Positions 25,259 to 34,840 of a stretch of DNA of 39,449 nucleotides are shown here, piece after piece. Made by a program: the position numbers and the translations under genes. The first letter of the stretch is position 1. Each line of letters begins with the position of its first letter. This DNA comes from Alphaproteobacteria bacterium. GTDB lineage: Bacteria; Pseudomonadota; Alphaproteobacteria; RF32; CAG-239. The notes beneath the pieces are model-generated. The model worked only from the letters and a program-made list of their open reading frames with translations, did not search any database and was not told where the DNA came from. The stretch lies in the NCBI GenBank assembly GCA_015062345.1, contig SUUV01000013.1, positions 1-39,449 of the forward strand, written 5' to 3'.

Positions 25259-25525
25259 ATGGATAAACTCAAAATTATCAAAACAGCGGTTTTTGTTCTG
25301 ACTTTTTGTATGTTCTTTATACTATGTTTGTTGGTAGGTAAAGCTTTTGAAAAAAAAGGTGCTAAGCCCTTTGAAATAGGACTGCCCAATGTTGCGGGAA
25401 AAAAATTTGACGATGTAAAATTAATGGGCGATTATGTCTTTTTACAGTTGTCAAATCAGGTACATGTTGTTGATGTAAAAAACGGCACTTATAAAGGTGT
25501 GATTTTTGTTACGGAGGATAAATAA
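25259..25525 (+). CDS. Small membrane-anchored protein (DUF6476-like)
   Basis: An 88-residue protein with one N-terminal transmembrane helix (about residues 11-29) and a small periplasmic domain, with strands such as DYVFLQLSNQVHVVDVK near the end. A short protein of this shape divergent from rluD is usual in alphaproteobacteria, and I believe it is the DUF6476 family, though I could not check. The ATG at 25259 follows AGGGAAG by 5 bases. It is separated by 2 bases from the next gene. Confidence 0.6.
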   Translation: MDKLKIIKTAVFVLTFCMFFILCLLVGKAFEKKGAKPFEIGLPNVAGKKFDDVKLMGDYVFLQLSNQVHVVDVKNGTYKGVIFVTEDK

Positions 25526-25527
25526 TT

Positions 25528-26457
25528 ATGGCGAAAAAAAGAAAAGAAATGATTGATATTGATGAGGCATTGATAAACAATTTGGATATTTCAAATCAAA
25601 AACTTGAAGAAAATGACACTCAAGAAGATGAGTTTGAAAAGCTGTTAAACAGTTTTTTGAGCACGGAAGACGATTCGGTGCCTGATGTGCCGGTGCAAGA
25701 AAATGCAGTTGATGATGAAGTTCCGGAGCCGAATTTACACAACAATATCAGAGCCGAAATATCTGAGCTCAGTTTAGGCTCTGATGAACTTGAATTGGCG
25801 CAAGCATATGCCAATTTTACCGATGCAATATCCGCCATTGCTATAATGCATGAAGTTGTAGTGCCGGAGTTTTATTTTAAGCCCGAAATGATGGTACCTA
25901 ATTATAAGCCGAGTGTCGGTAAAAAAATTGTAAGTGATGCGTCAATGTGTTGGGATGTGATGTTGCAAGCATTTCCCGAAAGGCTGGCAAATTTAAATCC
26001 GATGTCAAGTGATGAAGAATTCTTAAATTTTGCTGAAGGACTATCGGACCAAAATTTACAGCTTGCCATAATTTCATATGTTGAAATTTTAATTGATATT
26101 GAAAATTGCGAAATATCTTATGAAGAAAAGCGCTTAAAAGCACAAAGAAAACGCATTGAACGAGAGTTGTATGAAGAATATCAGCGCCGTCGTGAACGCA
26201 AATTAAAATTTGCTCAAGAAATTAAAAAAAGAAATTTTCCGGTTGATGCTGAAAGATTGATAAATAATTATTTTAAGACTTCGGCAAAAGATGAAAAGGG
26301 TGCGTATGAGGCCTTAATTAAAAATCCGGCCGTATATGCTCCGATTGAAATTAATAAAATCAAACCTCGGTTTTTCGGATTATTGAAAGTTACCCCTAAA
26401 GACGGTATCCGAGAAAATCATAGGTTGGGTGAATTTTTGAAACACTTGAAAGTTTAG
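25528..26457 (+). CDS. Uncharacterised protein with acidic N-terminus and coiled coil
   Basis: A 309-residue soluble protein of unknown function. Residues 1-75 are acidic and likely disordered. A helical central part follows. Residues about 200-240 are strongly basic-acidic and coiled-coil-like (KRLKAQRKRIERELYEEYQ). The C-terminal 60 residues are basic. No signal peptide and no catalytic motif was found. It starts 2 bases after the preceding membrane protein and may belong to the same transcript as the larger unknown gene downstream. Confidence 0.6.
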   Translation: MAKKRKEMIDIDEALINNLDISNQKLEENDTQEDEFEKLLNSFLSTEDDSVPDVPVQENAVDDEVPEPNLHNNIRAEISELSLGSDELELAQAYANFTDAISAIAIMHEVVVPEFYFKPEMMVPNYKPSVGKKIVSDASMCWDVMLQAFPERLANLNPMSSDEEFLNFAEGLSDQNLQLAIISYVEILIDIENCEISYEEKRLKAQRKRIERELYEEYQRRRERKLKFAQEIKKRNFPVDAERLINNYFKTSAKDEKGAYEALIKNPAVYAPIEINKIKPRFFGLLKVTPKDGIRENHRLGEFLKHLKV

Positions 26458-26537
26458 CAAAATTGTAACAAAACAGTGTGGACAAAACGACTATTTTGTG
26501 GTACAATACGAGAAAATTTGAACAGATGGAGTGAAAA

Positions 26538-28526
26538 ATGGCAGAAAACACAGATGTAAAACAACAGGCAGATAAATTGTTTGAGCTTATGTCGATAAAA
26601 GATATGAGTAATGAAGATAAGGCAAATGCCGCTGCTATTATAAATGAAAATCCTCAGATTCTTATAAGTTCTGAGTTTATGGAAAAAATTGCTCCGCAAA
26701 ATATGAATAGGTGTCCGAAAGATGGTTATGTCGGTTTTGTTGCTGATGCATCAAAAAGGCAAGAAATGACGGTTTCTGTTTTGGATAATCTTAAAACCAT
26801 GGGTTCGGAAAGTTTGATTATGAATTATAAAAACGGCAAAACTCCGATTCAATATATGCTAGATGAAGGGCGTCTTCCAAATGGCGAAACTTTTGGTACA
26901 CAAACAGTCAAAAATATTACATTTTTAAGAGCGTTACAAAATGATGATGAGTATCCGGATAAGAGCGGAATGAAAGAATTACACGATAAAAGCGGAGCTC
27001 TTTTAGATGATATTTTTGCTAAAGACGGATATGGAGCTAATCCGAACAGAAGAAATGCGCGAGGTCAGAAAGCCGGTGATATCATAGAAAGGCATCTTGC
27101 TGCGCAGTCGAAAATGAAAAAAATGTCGGTTGCAAATGTGAAAAAGCAAGCCAGTCAGTTAACAGTTGATCAATTACGAGATGGGGCATATAAAGGAACA
27201 TTGTCGGTTGAACAGAATGAACAACTTAAAAACCTTGATAAAAAAGAAGCAGATGTTACCGAACGCGCAGGCGATGTTCAAGTAAAAGACACTGAACGCG
27301 ATAAAGAAAAATTTTCCAAAGGTGATGTTGTTGAATATATGTATACCGAGTGGTTTTTAGGTTTGCTTACATATGGTTTCGATAAAGTGGAAGACCTTAC
27401 TTTGGGTATTATTGATAATGCTGCCGGTATCTTTACGGAAACCTGCAAAAGAAGGGCAGAATTAAACGATAAAATAAAAGATGAAAAATTAAAAGATGCA
27501 CATAAAAAAGTCGGAAATTTTGCCGGCATCTATGAAGCTGTGCTAAACGGAAGAAAAGATGCATATAACAAAAGCGGAGCAGAATATGAAGATGTTTTTG
27601 CTGATTTAAGTGCTTATGTATCAAATCCGGATACGCATAAGTTAAAGCATAATTATAATCCTGAGTTTTTGGATAAGCTCAAAAATGATGAGACGGCCAA
27701 CGATTTTATTAAAGAGACACAAAAAAAGGTAACCGCCAATATTGCTTTGATGCAATCGGTGGATAAATTGGCGTTAAGTTTATCTCAAATCGAGATGACA
27801 TATGAATTTATGAATGATGATAAAGTATGGAAGAAAGAAAAAGAAATTAATTCTGTAAAAGATGTATTTAAAGATAGAGAGCCAAAAACCAATGATGAAT
27901 TAAAGCAAGATTTAGAAGATAGAGCGCTTAAAAGACAGCAAGCCATCTTAAAATCTGTTGCCATCATTGAAGAAGATACACGCTTACTTGCTGAAATTGC
28001 TTATCAAGATATGCAAAGTCCGAGTGTTTCAAAAGAGCAGTTTGTTCAGCAGTTGATGAATCAGGAAGTGAATGCGTATTTGCAAGGGCTTGGTAAATCG
28101 GTTGAAAAATTGGCAAATAAACAAAAAACAGATATTGATAATGATCGCTTTGCTAAAAGAGGTAAAGGAGAACCGGATTTATCTATCATTATAGGGGTTA
28201 AAGCTTTAGATGAAAGCATTGGTAATATGGTAAATAAAGGCAATATGTATCGTAAAAAAGTATTTGCCGATGAAAAATCTCAAGAAGCCATTGAAACAAA
28301 ATGCGGGTTGTTTGATGAAGCAACAAAACAAAATCAGCCTAGTGTTTATCAAAGATGTCAAGAGTATTGTCAATCGTGGATTGATGTTGTTGGTGCCAGA
28401 AGGCAACAAAACAATGAACGGACACAAATGTTAGCAGAATATAAAAGGCGTTTTGCTATGCGTGACGGAACAAAGACCGTTGATGACAGAATAGCCGGTT
28501 ATAAAAAAGATAATTCGAGGGGATAA
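26538..28526 (+). CDS. Large uncharacterised protein with ankyrin-like segments
   Basis: A 662-residue soluble, charged and largely helical protein. Two short stretches resemble ankyrin repeats: NGKTPIQYMLDEG near residue 100 and GANPNRRNARGQKAGDII near 165. The rest shows long helices with Lys/Glu/Gln and no recognised enzyme motif. A ribosome site GGAG precedes the start. It stops one base before the next gene in the run leading to the VirD4-like ATPase. A role as a type IV secretion substrate or adaptor is a guess from ankyrin-like content and context only. Confidence 0.6.
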   Translation: MAENTDVKQQADKLFELMSIKDMSNEDKANAAAIINENPQILISSEFMEKIAPQNMNRCPKDGYVGFVADASKRQEMTVSVLDNLKTMGSESLIMNYKNGKTPIQYMLDEGRLPNGETFGTQTVKNITFLRALQNDDEYPDKSGMKELHDKSGALLDDIFAKDGYGANPNRRNARGQKAGDIIERHLAAQSKMKKMSVANVKKQASQLTVDQLRDGAYKGTLSVEQNEQLKNLDKKEADVTERAGDVQVKDTERDKEKFSKGDVVEYMYTEWFLGLLTYGFDKVEDLTLGIIDNAAGIFTETCKRRAELNDKIKDEKLKDAHKKVGNFAGIYEAVLNGRKDAYNKSGAEYEDVFADLSAYVSNPDTHKLKHNYNPEFLDKLKNDETANDFIKETQKKVTANIALMQSVDKLALSLSQIEMTYEFMNDDKVWKKEKEINSVKDVFKDREPKTNDELKQDLEDRALKRQQAILKSVAIIEEDTRLLAEIAYQDMQSPSVSKEQFVQQLMNQEVNAYLQGLGKSVEKLANKQKTDIDNDRFAKRGKGEPDLSIIIGVKALDESIGNMVNKGNMYRKKVFADEKSQEAIETKCGLFDEATKQNQPSVYQRCQEYCQSWIDVVGARRQQNNERTQMLAEYKRRFAMRDGTKTVDDRIAGYKKDNSRG

Positions 28527-28527
28527 T

Positions 28528-29016
28528 ATGTTTAAAAAAATCGGTAAAGCTATAAGATTTTTGTTTTTAAGTGCTGTGTGGACGGCAGTTTTGTTTACAT
28601 TGTCACGATTTTTGATGAAGTTGATTTGGCAGTTTGATATTTTAAGTTTCAAGCAATGGAATGTAATTGCTCAATATTGGAACAACAATGGAGTAATTGC
28701 AGGTTTTTCCGATTATATGTTTTTTGTGGCCTTAATATTAATTTTATATGTTTGGTTAAAAGGAATTCGCAAGGTAAACAGTATTAATTATTTTAAGCTG
28801 TTGTTAAAACCGATTGAATATTTTTCTAACAGAGATATTCAAAAATATGAAAATATGGATACGCATGTGGTGATAAAAAATATTTCAGTGGGTGAAAAAT
28901 TAACTATTGAAGATGTGATTAAAGATCGCATAAAAAAAGAAAAAGCGACTGTTGCTAAAGATGCAGAGTCGTTAAGAAAAAATATTTCACAAAAAATTAT
29001 GCAGAGTAAGGAGTAA
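28528..29016 (+). CDS. Small membrane protein of the VirD4-like cluster
   Basis: A 162-residue protein with two transmembrane helices (about residues 8-28 and 62-81) around an aromatic periplasmic loop, then a basic cytoplasmic tail. The loop pattern IWQFDILSFKQWN resembles NWHFDMFWPLHWV in the next protein, so the two N-terminal halves may be distant paralogues. It begins one base after the 662-aa gene, indicating an operon. No known family was recognised. Confidence 0.6.
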   Translation: MFKKIGKAIRFLFLSAVWTAVLFTLSRFLMKLIWQFDILSFKQWNVIAQYWNNNGVIAGFSDYMFFVALILILYVWLKGIRKVNSINYFKLLLKPIEYFSNRDIQKYENMDTHVVIKNISVGEKLTIEDVIKDRIKKEKATVAKDAESLRKNISQKIMQSKE

Positions 29017-29076
29017 TAAACACTTGTTATTTGAGCTCAAATGTAATACTATTTGCTAAATTTACAAGGAGAACTG

Positions 29077-30537
29077 ATGAAACCCTTGCTTGTTTTGTTT
29101 AGAATAGTTTTTATCGGATGCCTGTGGAGTATAATATTCACTGAGGGCATAAGGGTTATTATGCTCGAAAATTGGCATTTTGATATGTTCTGGCCGTTAC
29201 ATTGGGTTTATGCTTGGAATTTGTGGTTATCGGGCTGGGTGATTGATACACCTAAAGAATGGGCCTTTGTACTGATTATAATTTCTTTTATTCCTTTGTG
29301 GTTAACCGGTTGGATAGCTTTGAGTATGGTGGCGTGGGAAAGAATAATTGCAAAAATTGTTATGTTCCCGATAAATCTGTTCAGAGGTAATGGGGTTACG
29401 ATAAAACCGACAATTAATAAAACACCTGTTGTGGTAAAGAAAAAATCATATAAAGAAATCAGGCCTACGGGACACAGAGTACCGATTAGAGACTATTCGG
29501 ATACAGCATCATCAAAAGCTCCGGTATCACCTGCCGCAAAACCGATGGCTGCAAGCTATACATCATCAGCGGGTGCTTCTGCCAATATTTACGGTAGTGG
29601 CGGTATAAAAGAACGGGCGGCAACGGCAAGAGAAACATTTAGTCATTCGTTGTTTAATTTAGATAGTGAAGAAGATGATTTTGATTTAGATTTTGATTCG
29701 TTTGAAAAATCGGACATATTCAAAATTGATGAAAAGAAAGTTAAGAAAAAAGAATCGCAAAAAGAAACAAGACCCGCAAAGAGATTTGATGACGACTTTG
29801 ATGATGAAGATGAAGATTTTGAATATCAGGCAAAGGCGCGTAATGTTAAAAATTTGCGCAAGAATAAAGAAGACCGCACAGAAAAAAGAGATGATACTTT
29901 TGAAGATAAAAGAACTCGCCAAGATAGGGCTGATTATAAATCTCAAAAAGAAAGTCGTCGTAAATCAGATGACGAATATAACAAACCGTCTCGTCAGGAA
30001 AAACAACAAAGAGAAATTGCTAATGATAAACAGTCAAGACCAAACAATCCGATTGTTGAGGTTTTAACGCAAAAAGGTTATGATGTACTTTCGGGTATAA
30101 CTATCAAAAATACCATAATCGATTTTCTGGGTGTTTCTGAAGATAAAATTTGTTTATGCTTAGTAGATAAAGAAACAGGAGATTGGCTTGCTGATGAAGA
30201 ACGCTTTAATAACGAGGAGCCGTTGTGGTTTTCGGAAAATTCGCATAGGATATCGCCGGTACGAAAAGCCTCGATTGCAAGTGATGCTTTAGCAAGAAAA
30301 CTTGAAGATGCTGATTTTGACATCAAAGTTGAGCCGTATGTAATTGTTCAGATGGGTAACATTATCAATGCAGAAGATATGTTTGAAACTTGGGAAGATA
30401 CGGGGGTTGAGGTTACCAGAATTAATCGTGGCAGTCCAAAAGAAATTAAACTGTTTTCTAAAACCATTGAAGAAGCGCAGGCAAAACTTGAACAAGATGA
30501 TTTGTCAAGGCTTAAAAAATTGCTTAAAAGCAACTGA
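29077..30537 (+). CDS. Membrane protein with disordered linker and C-terminal domain
   Basis: A 486-residue protein. Two transmembrane helices lie at about residues 5-28 and 65-95. Residues about 110-325 form a low-complexity linker, first Ser/Ala/Pro and then heavily charged Asp/Glu/Lys/Arg. The last 160 residues look like a folded alpha/beta domain (VEVLTQKGYDVLSG, IDFLGVSEDKICLCLVD, VIVQMGNIINAE). The start at 29077 follows AAGGAG by 4 bases. It lies 24 bases before the VirD4-like gene. A two-helix protein beside a coupling ATPase recalls DotM-type partners of DotL, but I see no sequence proof. Confidence 0.6.
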   Translation: MKPLLVLFRIVFIGCLWSIIFTEGIRVIMLENWHFDMFWPLHWVYAWNLWLSGWVIDTPKEWAFVLIIISFIPLWLTGWIALSMVAWERIIAKIVMFPINLFRGNGVTIKPTINKTPVVVKKKSYKEIRPTGHRVPIRDYSDTASSKAPVSPAAKPMAASYTSSAGASANIYGSGGIKERAATARETFSHSLFNLDSEEDDFDLDFDSFEKSDIFKIDEKKVKKKESQKETRPAKRFDDDFDDEDEDFEYQAKARNVKNLRKNKEDRTEKRDDTFEDKRTRQDRADYKSQKESRRKSDDEYNKPSRQEKQQREIANDKQSRPNNPIVEVLTQKGYDVLSGITIKNTIIDFLGVSEDKICLCLVDKETGDWLADEERFNNEEPLWFSENSHRISPVRKASIASDALARKLEDADFDIKVEPYVIVQMGNIINAEDMFETWEDTGVEVTRINRGSPKEIKLFSKTIEEAQAKLEQDDLSRLKKLLKSN

Positions 30538-30561
30538 TAATTTTTATAGCGAGGAATTAAA

Positions 30562-32784
30562 ATGGCATTAAGAAATCGGGGAACGGAATGGGAAGAATAC
30601 GATAACGCAGTTAAGTGGATGGCATTAACAATGTTAATTACATTAGCCATAACTTTGGTTTTAACCGTATTTTCGCTTCCGTTAGCATTTTTAATTGAAA
30701 AAGGTATTTCAAAGAACACCATTACAACGGTTAAGGCCTTTTTAAAAGCCGTACAAGAGAGCCCATCATTTTTGTTTAATCAATATTATAATTGGATGCA
30801 AAAATTATCGGCGGGAAATGAGTTTTCACTTGGACGGTGGATTCCGATTTTGCCGATTATATCACTTCCGGTGGGCTTAATTACCGGAATGCTCACTTGC
30901 CCGTATCATTTTCAATCTAATGTGCATGGCTCGGCACGCATTGCAACTTTGCGTGATATTAACAAGATGGAGCTTTTGGGCTTTGACGGATTCTGCCAAG
31001 TGGTAGGAAAATTTAACGGCAGATTGCTTTTGTTAAAAGAAACATTATCTACTTTGTGTTGTGCACCTCCGGGAACAGGTAAAACCGTTGGTGTAGTGAT
31101 GCCTACAATTTTTCATGCCAAGGGTATGAGTTTGATTATTAATGACCCGAAACCCGAGTTGTGTTATAAAACATCAGGTGCTAGAGCCAAGGTCGGCCCA
31201 GTGTTTGTCATTAACTGGGGTGCTGAAGATAGTCCGTCAGAGGGTATATATTATCCGAGTTGGAATCCGCTTGCGCCAAATGCGGTGCCTGAAATGGGCC
31301 CTGACAGAGATATGTATGTCGATTCTATTTGTAATATTTTGGTTGAAGATCCTAAAGGTGGTGCAGACCCGCACTGGTCACAAACCGGTCGTGCCGCATT
31401 GAACGGTTTTATACACTTTATTGTATCAAAATGCGAAAGAGCTCGAGCTAATGACTATTTTATCGGCCGAATTTATGAAGGCAAACTTGATGAAGAAGAT
31501 AAAAGAGTTTTGGAAGGTTATTATCAGGATATGCGTGACCCGATGGTACCAAGAGCCATTGCGGATATGAAAAACGGCACTTTAACCATTGATAACTATC
31601 TTCCGATTGGTACATGGAATTTGTTGCCTGAAAAATGGATTGGCCGAGAGTCGTGTATTGCCATGATTTTGGAATGGCTTACTGAAGCTCAAATTAAGCA
31701 AGCACAAGAAATTAAGCGCAGACTTGCTGAAGGTGACCAAATGGCCTCAATGGCCGATCCTATGCACGATTTGTTGGACGAGGCCGTTGAAGAAGCTCGT
31801 AAATACGGCTATTCGCAACGATGCTACACTGAGCTTAGCTCGTTGTCGGCAATGCCTGACAAAGAAAGAGGTTCGGTAATTTCAACCGCATTTGCCGGTA
31901 TCAATATTTTCAAAAACTCGGCTGTGGTGGCAAGAACAAGTTTTTCTGACTTGCACTTTAAGGATTTGCGAGGTATGAAAGATCCTGTTACCGGTGAGTT
32001 TAAGCCTATTTCGGTTTACTTGTCGATTAACCAAACCGATGCCAGAGCTTTGGGTATGATATCAAGCGTGTTTATTGAATTGATGAGTTCATACTTAATT
32101 TCAAATCCGCCGAAATTTGTAAATAAGACCGATGGTAAAATGGGACCTTTCCCAAGTTTGTTCGTGCTCGACGAGTTTCCGCAAATGCCAAAACTTAAAG
32201 CCGTAATTGACGGACCGGCCGTAGGTCGTGGTCAAAAAGTGTCATATCTGTTAATCGGACAAGACTTAGGACAAATTTCGGGTAAATACGGTAAAGATGA
32301 CTTGGAAACCGTAATTTCAACCACTGCTTGCAAGATTATCTTGTCACAAAACAACGAAGTTACGGCTCAGCGCTTTTCTAAGATGATTGGAAACCGCACG
32401 GTTCAAACCACATCATATTCTAAAAATGAAGGCGGTTTAGGAAAAGCAACCAATCCGTTTGCAAAGAATGTTAACTATCAATTGCAAGGTGTTTCGGTTA
32501 TTACCACAACTCAACTTTTGAGCTTGCCGATGTTAAAACAAGTTGTGTTGATGCAAAGTTATATTGACAGACCGATTATGGCCGATTCGCCAAGATGGTA
32601 TCTTGATAGCGGTATGAAAAAGTTAGCAGCCATGAAACCTTGTCCGAATGTGCCTGATTGGATTGTGGCACAAAGAGAAGATATCAACGATGATATGCTC
32701 TCAAAGCTCGGTCTCGATTATGACCCCAATGCCGATACCGACACATTTGAAGAAGACACGGAACCGACAGTTGTCAGAGCGTAA
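30562..32784 (+). CDS. VirD4/TraG-type type IV secretion coupling ATPase
   Basis: A 740-residue type IV coupling protein. Two N-terminal transmembrane segments (about residues 20-45 and 93-112) are followed by HGSARIATL near 122, the family entry motif. Walker A is APPGTGKT (168-175) and Walker B is FVLDEF with Asp537-Glu538. The C-terminal GNRTVQTTSYS and QLLSLPMLKQVVLMQ are also typical. Such ATPases bring substrates to the secretion channel at the inner membrane. No VirB channel gene is in the window. Its neighbours are unknown membrane and coiled-coil proteins, so this may be the substrate-recruiting part of a system encoded elsewhere. Confidence 0.9.
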   Translation: MALRNRGTEWEEYDNAVKWMALTMLITLAITLVLTVFSLPLAFLIEKGISKNTITTVKAFLKAVQESPSFLFNQYYNWMQKLSAGNEFSLGRWIPILPIISLPVGLITGMLTCPYHFQSNVHGSARIATLRDINKMELLGFDGFCQVVGKFNGRLLLLKETLSTLCCAPPGTGKTVGVVMPTIFHAKGMSLIINDPKPELCYKTSGARAKVGPVFVINWGAEDSPSEGIYYPSWNPLAPNAVPEMGPDRDMYVDSICNILVEDPKGGADPHWSQTGRAALNGFIHFIVSKCERARANDYFIGRIYEGKLDEEDKRVLEGYYQDMRDPMVPRAIADMKNGTLTIDNYLPIGTWNLLPEKWIGRESCIAMILEWLTEAQIKQAQEIKRRLAEGDQMASMADPMHDLLDEAVEEARKYGYSQRCYTELSSLSAMPDKERGSVISTAFAGINIFKNSAVVARTSFSDLHFKDLRGMKDPVTGEFKPISVYLSINQTDARALGMISSVFIELMSSYLISNPPKFVNKTDGKMGPFPSLFVLDEFPQMPKLKAVIDGPAVGRGQKVSYLLIGQDLGQISGKYGKDDLETVISTTACKIILSQNNEVTAQRFSKMIGNRTVQTTSYSKNEGGLGKATNPFAKNVNYQLQGVSVITTTQLLSLPMLKQVVLMQSYIDRPIMADSPRWYLDSGMKKLAAMKPCPNVPDWIVAQREDINDDMLSKLGLDYDPNADTDTFEEDTEPTVVRA

Positions 32785-32787
32785 TCT

Positions 32788-33516
32788 ATGGCAGACATAA
32801 GCAAAAAAATACCGGTGATACAAACATTAAGCCAAGCACTGCATTATATTAAGGAAAATATGGCGGTGTTTGGTTGGTTTTCGGTGGTCAATTTTGTATT
32901 TTTGTTGGTTTTTTGGCATATAGACGGTGGCCTATCAAACAAAAAAAGTGTATTGTGGTTGTTTTCATACTATTACTATTGGTGCGTTTTTTTCCGTGTT
33001 TATTATAACAAAAAACCGTATTTTATAACAACAGATGTCTTTGCCAGCCTGATACCTTCTACCAAGATGTTTTTTTTAGTAGTGGCAATGAGCTTTTTGT
33101 TGGCCGTTTTGCCATATTTACCTTTGTTAATGGGCTTTGATGACGAGTATTTGTTATTTTTGGAAAATTATATGTACCAATTGCAACAAGCTCCCGTTAG
33201 TGCCTTAAATATGATGGTTTTAACTGCTATATTGATGATGTTTTTGCCGTTTATATTGTGCCGCCCGTTTTTGGGTTTTATTGCTTCGGTACAAGGCCTG
33301 AACGGATCAATTAAAAAAGCTTGGAAAAAAAGCGCCGGAAACTATTGGCAGTTTATTGCCGTTATGGTTTTGTTAAATTTGCCGTGCATGGCAGTATATG
33401 AGGCTGATAAACATTTAAATTGCAACGGATATTTAAATTTGGTTTTTTATTCGGTGTTCTTTGTGTATTATAATTTGGTTTTTGCCAAGATTTATGATTT
33501 TTTTAATAATGAATAA
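32788..33516 (+). CDS. Polytopic membrane protein of the VirD4-like cluster
   Basis: A 242-residue protein with about five to six transmembrane helices (near residues 27-45, 52-70, 93-117, 140-165, 190-206 and 215-235). A conserved-looking loop SIKKAWKKSAGNYW precedes the last helices. It starts 3 bases after the coupling ATPase, so it is part of the same operon. I do not recognise the family. Confidence 0.65.
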   Translation: MADISKKIPVIQTLSQALHYIKENMAVFGWFSVVNFVFLLVFWHIDGGLSNKKSVLWLFSYYYYWCVFFRVYYNKKPYFITTDVFASLIPSTKMFFLVVAMSFLLAVLPYLPLLMGFDDEYLLFLENYMYQLQQAPVSALNMMVLTAILMMFLPFILCRPFLGFIASVQGLNGSIKKAWKKSAGNYWQFIAVMVLLNLPCMAVYEADKHLNCNGYLNLVFYSVFFVYYNLVFAKIYDFFNNE

Positions 33517-33587
33517 CCGAGCATTATTGATTTTTTGAAAAAAAATTTCTATATTTAAATGTAGGATAATAATTTGAGGAGAAAAAA

Positions 33588-34310
33588 ATGGAAACAAAAT
33601 CTTATGCTTCTGCTGTAGAAAGAGCTACGGTTGATGAAGGTTTGCGTTCGTATATGATAAAAGTTTATAATTATATGACCGGCGGACTTTGCTTAACGGC
33701 TTTAACCGTATATTTACTCATTAATACCGGTTTAATCAGGATGTTTTTTAGTGTTAATAACGGTTATGCCACATTGTCGATTTTGGGTTGGGCAATGCTG
33801 ATTGCACCGCTGATTATGGTGTTTATGTTTAATTCGGCCGTCAGCAACGGCAGTGCAGCTAAAGTTCAAACTATATTCTGGTTGTTTTCGGCCGTAATGG
33901 GTGCATCAATATCTCCGATTATGCTTGTATATACCGGAGCCAGCTTGTTTAGAGTGTTTTTAATTACGGCTGCCACATTTGGTGCTATGAGCTTGTACGG
34001 ATATACCACTAAAAAAGATTTAACTTCTATGGGCTCGTTTATGATTATGGGCTTGTGGGGAGTTATCATTGCCAGCTTGGTAAACTTGTTTATGCAAAGC
34101 GAAACAATGTATTGGGTAATTTCTTATGTTGCGGTAGCTATTTTTGTGGGCTTAACAGCTTGGGATACTCAGCGCATTAAATATATGTATGCAAGCCATG
34201 ACAATGAAGATACAATCACTCGTAAGGCCGTAGCCGGCGCATTGTCCTTGTATATGGATTTCATCAACTTGTTTTTGTATCTGTTAAGAATTATGGGTGA
34301 TAGAAAATAA
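33588..34310 (+). CDS. Bax inhibitor-1 / YccA family membrane protein
   Basis: A 240-residue integral membrane protein of the BI-1/YccA/TMBIM family, some of which are pH-sensitive calcium leak channels and some modulators of FtsH. The opening VDEGLRSYMIKVYNYMTGGL is the alphaproteobacterial form of the family. About seven helices follow, and the signature WDTQRIKYMY and a C-terminal LYMDFINLFLYLLRIMG are present. It has its own ribosome site (GAGGAG) and a terminator shared with the convergent DUF4402 gene. Confidence 0.9.
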   Translation: METKSYASAVERATVDEGLRSYMIKVYNYMTGGLCLTALTVYLLINTGLIRMFFSVNNGYATLSILGWAMLIAPLIMVFMFNSAVSNGSAAKVQTIFWLFSAVMGASISPIMLVYTGASLFRVFLITAATFGAMSLYGYTTKKDLTSMGSFMIMGLWGVIIASLVNLFMQSETMYWVISYVAVAIFVGLTAWDTQRIKYMYASHDNEDTITRKAVAGALSLYMDFINLFLYLLRIMGDRK

Positions 34311-34321
34311 AAAAAATTAAA

Positions 34322-34349
34322 AAGGCTCTTGAAACAAATCAAGAGCCTT
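34322..34349. terminator. Bidirectional terminator between BI-1 gene and DUF4402 gene 3
   Basis: A perfect 11-bp stem (AAGGCTCTTGA at 34322-34332, TCAAGAGCCTT at 34339-34349) flanked by A and T runs. Confidence 0.85.
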
Positions 34350-34357
34350 AAAATTTG

Positions 34358-34840
34358 TTAATATGTAATCGTAACAGTAAATGAGCCGGTGTATGTGCCG
34401 GAAGGAACATTCTCGCCAATATATAACACTCCACCTATCAGAAAGCCATTACCTGAAGATTCATACAGCAAACTCTTTACATATACAGATGAAGATGAAT
34501 CCCTATTATCTGATAAATAAAAAGGTTCGTCACTCAAATCAATACCATCAAATAAATCCGTAATCTCATCACTATTCTCGCCAAAAGAGCAATAACCCGT
34601 ACTTGCTCCGGTAACACTTATTGCATAGTTAACATCAGTAGTGTTGTCTGTATTCACCAAAACTTGTCCCTCGCTACCGGCCGGAAGAAGAATGGTGCCA
34701 AAATTTAAGGGTTCACAAGTCATTGATGTTGTTCGTTCAACAGTGGCAGATACAGTCAAAGTTCCTGAAAAAGATTGTGTTGCATTCACATTTGTTGCAG
34801 TAAATAATGCAACTATAGTAGTAATAAAATGTTTTCTCAT
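34358..34840 (-). CDS. DUF4402-type secreted protein 3
   Basis: A 160-residue exported paralogue of the proteins at 17407 and 18254. The signal peptide ends VNA near residue 20. The mature start FSGTLTVSATVERTTSMTC is followed by LNFGTILLPAGSEG, and the end reads VPSGTYTGSFTVTITY, the clearest DUF4402 match of the three. It lies 15 kb from the other two, yet it carries the same upstream block, so the three form one co-regulated family. Confidence 0.78.
   Translation of the reverse strand: MRKHFITTIVALFTATNVNATQSFSGTLTVSATVERTTSMTCEPLNFGTILLPAGSEGQVLVNTDNTTDVNYAISVTGASTGYCSFGENSDEITDLFDGIDLSDEPFYLSDNRDSSSSVYVKSLLYESSGNGFLIGGVLYIGENVPSGTYTGSFTVTITY

Noticed and set aside
29051..29067. The 17-base match as promoter of the 29077 gene
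   Set aside because: The predicted start would fall inside the ribosome site, leaving no usable leader; the gene is more likely read from upstream.
29693..30067. 124-codon lysine-rich frame inside the 29077 gene
   Set aside because: Out-of-frame reading of a highly charged low-complexity linker.
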